Assembly (NCBI GenBank): GCA_023457715.1 | Contig: JAEWKR010000174.1 | Location: forward strand, 1 to 9,030 | From: Verrucomicrobiota bacterium | GTDB lineage: Bacteria; Verrucomicrobiota; Verrucomicrobiia; Opitutales; Opitutaceae | DNA: 9,030 nt | Direction of reading: 5' to 3' | Shown here: piece by piece, positions 6,409 through 9,030 of the stretch | How positions within the stretch are numbered: the stretch's first letter is position 1 | Layout of the letters: each line of letters begins with the position of its first letter | Notes under the pieces: generated by a model | What the model was told of the DNA's origin: nothing | What the model saw: the letters and a program-made list of their open reading frames with translations, nothing else | Databases searched by the model: none | Translations under genes and position numbers: made by a program

Positions 6409-7245
6409 CTAGCCGAAAAACTCCCAGAGCAGCACCGCCGCTGCGGCAGACACGTTGAGCGACTCCACCGCGCCCGATCCGGGAATCGTTACCAGCCGAG
6501 TGCACGCCGCCGCGACGTCGGGGGAAAGTCCATGCTCCTCGTTGCCCAGCACGAGGGCCACCGGCTTGCCGGCGGCGGGACTGCCACGGCCGCCCAGCTG
6601 GCCGCCGCGCGTCGCGGCCCCGACGACCTCGAATCCCTCCCGCCCCAACAGGCGCGCGAACGCGGCGAGATTCGCCACTTGCCAGACTTCCACGGCCTCC
6701 ATGCCGCCCTCCGCCACGCGATAGGCGGCATCACTGGGCAACGCGGCTTCGGACCGGGCCGGCACCACCAGGTGCGCGACACGGAAGAAACCGGCGCTCC
6801 GGGCGATGGCGCCCAGGTTATGAGGGTTGCCGACGCGGTCGAGCAGCAGCACGGGCGTCCGCCTGGCGGCCCAACGCTTCGCCTCCACCGCCGTGGGGGA
6901 ACGAAGCTCGGGGGTCCGCACGACCGCGACAACGCCCCCGTGATGCACGGTGCCCGCGATTTTCTCGAGCTCGGCCGTCTCCACGCAGCGGTACACCTTC
7001 CTGGCCGCGGCGAGCGCCTTGCACATCCCGCCAACCTTGCGGCCGGTCTCGAGGTCGAAGAACAACCGCTCGATTGAGCCGGCGTCCTTCGCAAAGCGAG
7101 CCCGCACGGCCGCGAGGCCGCAGATTTTGAGTTCGGCAGGTTTCACCAAGCCCCTGAAGAAACCAATAAACGCGCCGACTGCACGAAAAAGCGGGCAACG
7201 GCGCGGCAGGGGACCGACCGCGTTCGACCCGGCGCTCCGGCTCAC
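6409..7245 (-). CDS. SpoU/TrmH family RNA 2'-O-methyltransferase, YfiF-like
   Basis: A SPOUT-fold enzyme predicted to 2'-O-methylate tRNA or rRNA using SAM. A substrate-binding-type N-terminal domain covers about residues 38-110 and includes KICGLAAV (40-47) and GTVHHGG (98-104). The SPOUT motifs follow: motif 1 VGNPHNLGAIARSAG (138-152, Asn143 and Arg149), motif 2 ALVLGNEEHGLS (230-241) and motif 3 IPGSGAVESLNVSAAAAV (254-271) with the knotted SAM site. The order, and especially the HHGG segment, resembles E. coli YfiF, whose target is not settled, so no gene symbol is given. The longest frame (278 residues, GTG 7245) is listed. Residues 1-33 carry nothing conserved, and a second GTG at 7146, preceded by AGGGG four bases away, is at least as likely (245 residues). 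It starts 13 bp after the upstream receiver gene ends and is followed within six bases by the small membrane protein. Confidence 0.9.
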   Translation of the reverse strand: MSRSAGSNAVGPLPRRCPLFRAVGAFIGFFRGLVKPAELKICGLAAVRARFAKDAGSIERLFFDLETGRKVGGMCKALAAARKVYRCVETAELEKIAGTVHHGGVVAVVRTPELRSPTAVEAKRWAARRTPVLLLDRVGNPHNLGAIARSAGFFRVAHLVVPARSEAALPSDAAYRVAEGGMEAVEVWQVANLAAFARLLGREGFEVVGAATRGGQLGGRGSPAAGKPVALVLGNEEHGLSPDVAAACTRLVTIPGSGAVESLNVSAAAAVLLWEFFG

Positions 7246-7258
7246 CCCTCCACCTGCG

Positions 7259-7675
7259 CTACGCCGCCCGGGCCATCGCTTCGCGAACGATCGCCCCCAT
7301 CAGTTCGGGCGCCGGATACTTGGCGATGAAGCGTTCCGCGCCGAGTTGCGCCGCCCGCGCCGCATCCTCCGGCAGCGTGGACGTGGAGACGATGTAGACT
7401 CTTACCCCGGCCAGACCCGGTTGCGCCTTCACCCATTTCAAGACGTCGAACCCTCCGCAGCGCGGCATCCGGAGATCCAGAAACACGACGCAGGGCTTCA
7501 CCGCCTGAGGGTCGTCGACCACCCGCTTCAAGTGGGCCATCGCCTCTTCGGCGTCCTCAAAGGTCTGAATCGGGTTCTCGACGGCCGCACGGAGCAAACG
7601 CTGCCGGAGCACGAACAGGTCATCGGGGTTGTCGTCGACCAGAATGATGGGGGGAAAAGGAGCGCTGGGCACCAT
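7259..7675 (-). CDS. Single-domain response regulator, first gene of the minus-strand row
   Basis: A 138-residue stand-alone receiver. The acidic pocket is VDDNPDD (13-19), the phosphoacceptor is Asp67 in FLDLRMP (65-71), Ser97 is in IVSTST (95-100), and Lys119 is in AKYP (118-121), with Tyr inserted before Pro. It resembles the receiver at 5648-6076 along its whole length, including GGFDVLKW versus SGFDVLAW. No DNA-binding or enzymatic output domain is present, so it probably relays phosphate or regulates by protein contact. ATG 7675 is chosen over the longer TTG start at 7714, because the ATG gives the same short lead before VDD as its paralogue and the 13 extra residues look unconserved. 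No kinase is nearby. The stop is 13 bp before the YfiF-like methyltransferase frame, so the two are likely co-transcribed. Confidence 0.92.
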   Translation of the reverse strand: MVPSAPFPPIILVDDNPDDLFVLRQRLLRAAVENPIQTFEDAEEAMAHLKRVVDDPQAVKPCVVFLDLRMPRCGGFDVLKWVKAQPGLAGVRVYIVSTSTLPEDAARAAQLGAERFIAKYPAPELMGAIVREAMARAA

Positions 7676-7807
7676 GCGGAGGCCCAGCACGCCGATGGAG
7701 CCAATGCCGTGCAATAAGGAACGGGAGACGATTGCCTAGGGTTTCGTAGACACGGCGCGGCGCCAGGAGACGTAGCATCGAGCGCGCGCAACCACCCCCT
7801 GCGGGCA

Positions 7808-7828
7808 CCGCCTTCCGCCTGAAGGCGG
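7808..7828. repeat. Short GC hairpin, REP-like
   Basis: CCGCCTTC (7808-7815) and GAAGGCGG (7821-7828) form a perfect 8-bp stem with a 5-base loop. The following GGACTACC and the related GCAGGCGGGACGCC at 5501-5513 suggest that both belong to a dispersed GGCGGGA-type repeat family. It lies in the gap upstream of the rhomboid-like gene. Confidence 0.6.
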
Positions 7829-7928
7829 GACTACCCACCCGATCCGCCCAGGCTTGAGTTGCTTGTCCCGCGTTCAGGCGGGTCGCTTGGCGATGAGAAG
7901 ACGCCGAGCCCAAACCCGTGCCGTCGCA

Positions 7929-7955
7929 CTTGCGCGGAGCAAACTCCGCGACAAG
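7929..7955 (+). repeat. Strong hairpin upstream of the rhomboid-like gene
   Basis: CTTGCGCGGAG (7929-7939) pairs with CTCCGCG-A-CAAG (7944-7955), giving an 11-bp stem with one bulged A and a CAAA tetraloop. It ends 15 bases before ATG 7971. In the transcript it would sit in the 5' leader and could affect translation or RNA stability. It may also be one copy of a dispersed extragenic palindrome. No Shine-Dalgarno site better than AAGGG (7953-7957), partly inside the stem, is visible. Confidence 0.6.
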
Positions 7956-7970
7956 GGTGTCCGTCCGCTC

Positions 7971-8807
7971 ATGAGTTTCTACGGCTCCGAAGAACACGAA
8001 CCCGTCACTTGGGTGCGCGGGTACCCTGTTTACGCCGCGCACCTGGTCGCGGCGGTGTTCGTCGTGACGATGATCATCACGGCGGTGATCGGGAGCAACG
8101 CGCCGCTCGGTTCGCTCCTGATCTTCACCAGCGCGGACGTGCTGGGAGGTCAGGTCTGGCGCGTGTTGACGTACGGGCTGTGGAATCCCCCCAGCCTGGG
8201 GTTCGCGATCGACATGGTCATGCTCGTCTGGTTCGGGCGCGAGGTGGAGCGAATCCTCGGCCGTCGCAAGTTCCTCATAATGTACGGAGGAATCTATCTC
8301 GTCGCACCGCTGCTCTTCACCCTGCTGGGCCGCCTGTTTCCCAACGCCATCGCGGGGCAGCCGGGAGCCCTGGCGGTCTTCGTGGCGTTCGCCACGCTGC
8401 ATCCCAACGCCCCGTTGTTCTTCACCTTACTGGCCAAATGGGCCGCCGTGATCCTCGTGGGGCTTTACACCTTGATGGCCCTGGGACAGCGGAACTGGCA
8501 GATGCTGCTCTCGCTCTGGGCCACCACGGGATTCGCCTTCGCCTACATTCGGCACCAGCAGGGCGCCTTTTCCTTGCCGAGCTTCTCCCTCCCCCGCCCC
8601 CGGCGCAAACCTCAGCTCCGGGTGTTGCCAGACCTTCCCGCCAAGAAGTCCACCCCCGCGACGGTGGCCGCGCCGGCGCCCACGGCCTCGATGGCCGAGG
8701 TGGATGCACTGCTCGACAAGATCGCGCAACACGGCATCGGCAGCCTCACCGCCAAGGAACGCGCCAAACTTGACGCCGCGCGGCGGGAGCTGAAGAAGCG
8801 CGAATAG
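7971..8807 (+). CDS. Rhomboid-like membrane protein, probably catalytically inactive, DUF6576-like tail
   Basis: A 278-residue inner-membrane protein with about six hydrophobic segments between residues 20 and 195. WRVLTYGLW (63-71) matches the rhomboid loop-1 WR motif. AGQPGALAVFVAFATLHPN (128-146) aligns with the rhomboid helix-4 pattern G-A-S-G-A...PN, but the catalytic Ser is Pro131. The helix-6 region WATTGFAFAYI (183-193) lacks the catalytic His of AHLGG. It is therefore likely a pseudoprotease that may bind membrane proteins rather than cut them. After a Pro- and Ala-rich linker (about 203-240), VDALLDKIAQHGIGSLTAKE (244-263) resembles the short DUF6576 domain found at rhomboid C-termini. 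ATG 7971 is chosen over TTG 7854, since the extra 39 residues are encoded by repeat DNA. The gene stands alone, with hairpins before and after it. Confidence 0.85.
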   Translation: MSFYGSEEHEPVTWVRGYPVYAAHLVAAVFVVTMIITAVIGSNAPLGSLLIFTSADVLGGQVWRVLTYGLWNPPSLGFAIDMVMLVWFGREVERILGRRKFLIMYGGIYLVAPLLFTLLGRLFPNAIAGQPGALAVFVAFATLHPNAPLFFTLLAKWAAVILVGLYTLMALGQRNWQMLLSLWATTGFAFAYIRHQQGAFSLPSFSLPRPRRKPQLRVLPDLPAKKSTPATVAAPAPTASMAEVDALLDKIAQHGIGSLTAKERAKLDAARRELKKRE

Positions 8808-8808
8808 A

Positions 8809-8829
8809 GCGCGCTGCGCGCGCAGTTTT
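8809..8829 (+). terminator. Possible terminator of the rhomboid-like gene
   Basis: GCGCGC (8809-8814), loop TGC, and GCGCGC (8818-8823) form a 6-bp GC stem that begins one base after the stop codon. AGTTTT follows. The T-run is short and is also the beginning of the next inverted repeat, so this is only a weak intrinsic terminator candidate. Confidence 0.5.
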
Positions 8830-8911
8830 GGGTTTTGAGTTTTGAGTTTTGGCTTCGGACCAACCTGACCGAAACCCAAAACCCAAAACTCAAAACTCAA
8901 AACCCAAAACT
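8824..8911. repeat. Perfect inverted repeat of TTTTGAG/TTTTGGG heptamers
   Basis: The arms 8824-8852 and 8883-8911 are perfect reverse complements (29 bp) around a 30-base loop. Each arm is a phased array of the heptamers TTTTGGG and TTTTGAG (CTCAAAA/CCCAAAA on the right). The A/T-rich, purine/pyrimidine-biased composition is unlike the surrounding DNA. It lies directly after the rhomboid-like gene and would form a long stem in RNA, so a transcript-end role is plausible. The structure is seen; the role is inferred. Confidence 0.85.
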
Positions 8912-8948
8912 CTCAAGAAACAGGGCTGGTGAGTGGGTCAGGGACGAG

Positions 8949-8976
8949 CGCTAAACCAAGGGACTTTGCTTTAGCG
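8949..8976. repeat. Small stem-loop CGCTAAA/TTTAGCG
   Basis: CGCTAAA (8949-8955) and TTTAGCG (8970-8976) form a 7-bp stem with a 14-base loop. It is in the gene-free end of the window (8808-9030), whose role cannot be judged without the sequence to the right. Confidence 0.45.
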
Positions 8977-8999
8977 GTTAGGTATTTGAGTGTTCTTGC

Positions 9000-9019
9000 C
9001 CTCTGGGCATCGCCAGAGG
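9000..9019. repeat. Small stem-loop CCTCTGG/CCAGAGG
   Basis: CCTCTGG (9000-9006) and CCAGAGG (9013-9019) form a perfect 7-bp stem with a 6-base loop, 11 bases before the window end. It may be another member of the dispersed palindromes, or part of the leader of a gene beyond the edge. Confidence 0.45.
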
Positions 9020-9030
9020 CGGAGTGAAGT

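Larger units (their letters stand above)
7676..7970. other. Gene-free divergent gap with short palindromes
   Basis: This stretch of about 295 bases separates the minus-strand receiver from the + strand rhomboid-like gene, so both promoters should lie here. I find no convincing -35/-10 pair for either side. It holds three hairpins, at 7808-7828, 7867-7882 (CCCGC/GCGGG arms) and 7929-7955. Frames running through it start at TTG codons and encode repeat-derived peptides, so I do not call a gene. Confidence 0.6.

Noticed and set aside
6052..7077. Plus-strand frame of 341 codons across the methyltransferase region
   Set aside because: It is antisense to a SPOUT methyltransferase with all three motifs and to the small membrane protein; its own translation is His/Arg/Gly-rich without motifs.
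7676..7714. TTG start extending the upstream receiver by 13 residues
   Set aside because: The extension is not receiver-like, and ATG 7675 matches the paralogue's start.
7854..7970. N-terminal extension of the rhomboid-like protein from TTG 7854
   Set aside because: The added 39 residues are Arg-rich and encoded by hairpin repeats; ATG 7971 starts a normal membrane protein N-terminus.
7620..8402. Minus-strand frame of 260 codons antisense to the rhomboid-like gene
   Set aside because: It has no hydrophobic segments or motifs, and it spans the repeat-rich gap and the opposite strand of a supported gene.
1..9030. CRISPR array, tRNA or rRNA gene, insertion sequence, toxin-antitoxin or defence cassette
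   Set aside because: I saw no regularly spaced direct repeats, no cloverleaf with T-arm consensus, no rRNA segment, no transposase or integrase motifs and no small antitoxin/toxin gene pair.

Overview
The window is G+C-rich, densely coded DNA. The likely host is a Verrucomicrobiota bacterium, probably of the Opitutaceae type. I infer this from three things: the style of the ABC permeases (a shared FWRTRPIS loop), the many weak or absent Shine-Dalgarno sites, and intergenic gaps filled with short palindromic and heptameric repeats. No rRNA, tRNA, CRISPR array, integrase or transposase is visible, and the taxonomic guess rests on recall rather than a search.

Region 1 (1-4279) is a self-contained + strand operon. 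It encodes a small YtrA-type GntR repressor, an ABC ATPase and two related ABC-2-type permeases. A perfect TGTACTA-N7-TAGTACA palindrome lies two bases before the repressor start and is probably its own operator. The ATPase and the two permeases are joined by 4-bp stop/start overlaps. Each permease has about seven membrane segments followed by a soluble tail, about 130 residues in the first and about 300 in the second. The same palindromic repeat family lies on both sides of the operon: a half copy at the window edge and a complete 30-bp-arm hairpin just after the last gene.

Region 2 (4390-5647) holds rlmM, the 23S rRNA C2498 2'-O-methyltransferase. Its last codons and stop lie inside a nested set of inverted repeats about 240 bp long, which fills the gap to the convergent minus-strand genes.

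Region 3 (5648-7675, minus strand) reads, in transcription order: a single-domain response regulator, a YfiF-like SpoU/TrmH RNA methyltransferase, an 85-residue two-helix membrane protein, and a second single-domain response regulator. The first three are tightly packed and probably co-transcribed. No histidine kinase is present.

Region 4 (7676-9030) starts with a repeat-rich gap of about 295 bp. A + strand rhomboid-like membrane protein follows, whose catalytic Ser and His appear to be lost and which ends in a short DUF6576-like tail. After it come a GC hairpin, a perfect 29-bp-arm hairpin made of TTTTGAG/TTTTGGG heptamers, and two smaller stem-loops.

I did not find a clearly new defence or mobile system. 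The items most worth following up are the repeat-bracketed ABC operon with its operator, the pseudo-rhomboid, the paired orphan receivers around an RNA methyltransferase, and the nested intergenic palindromes.
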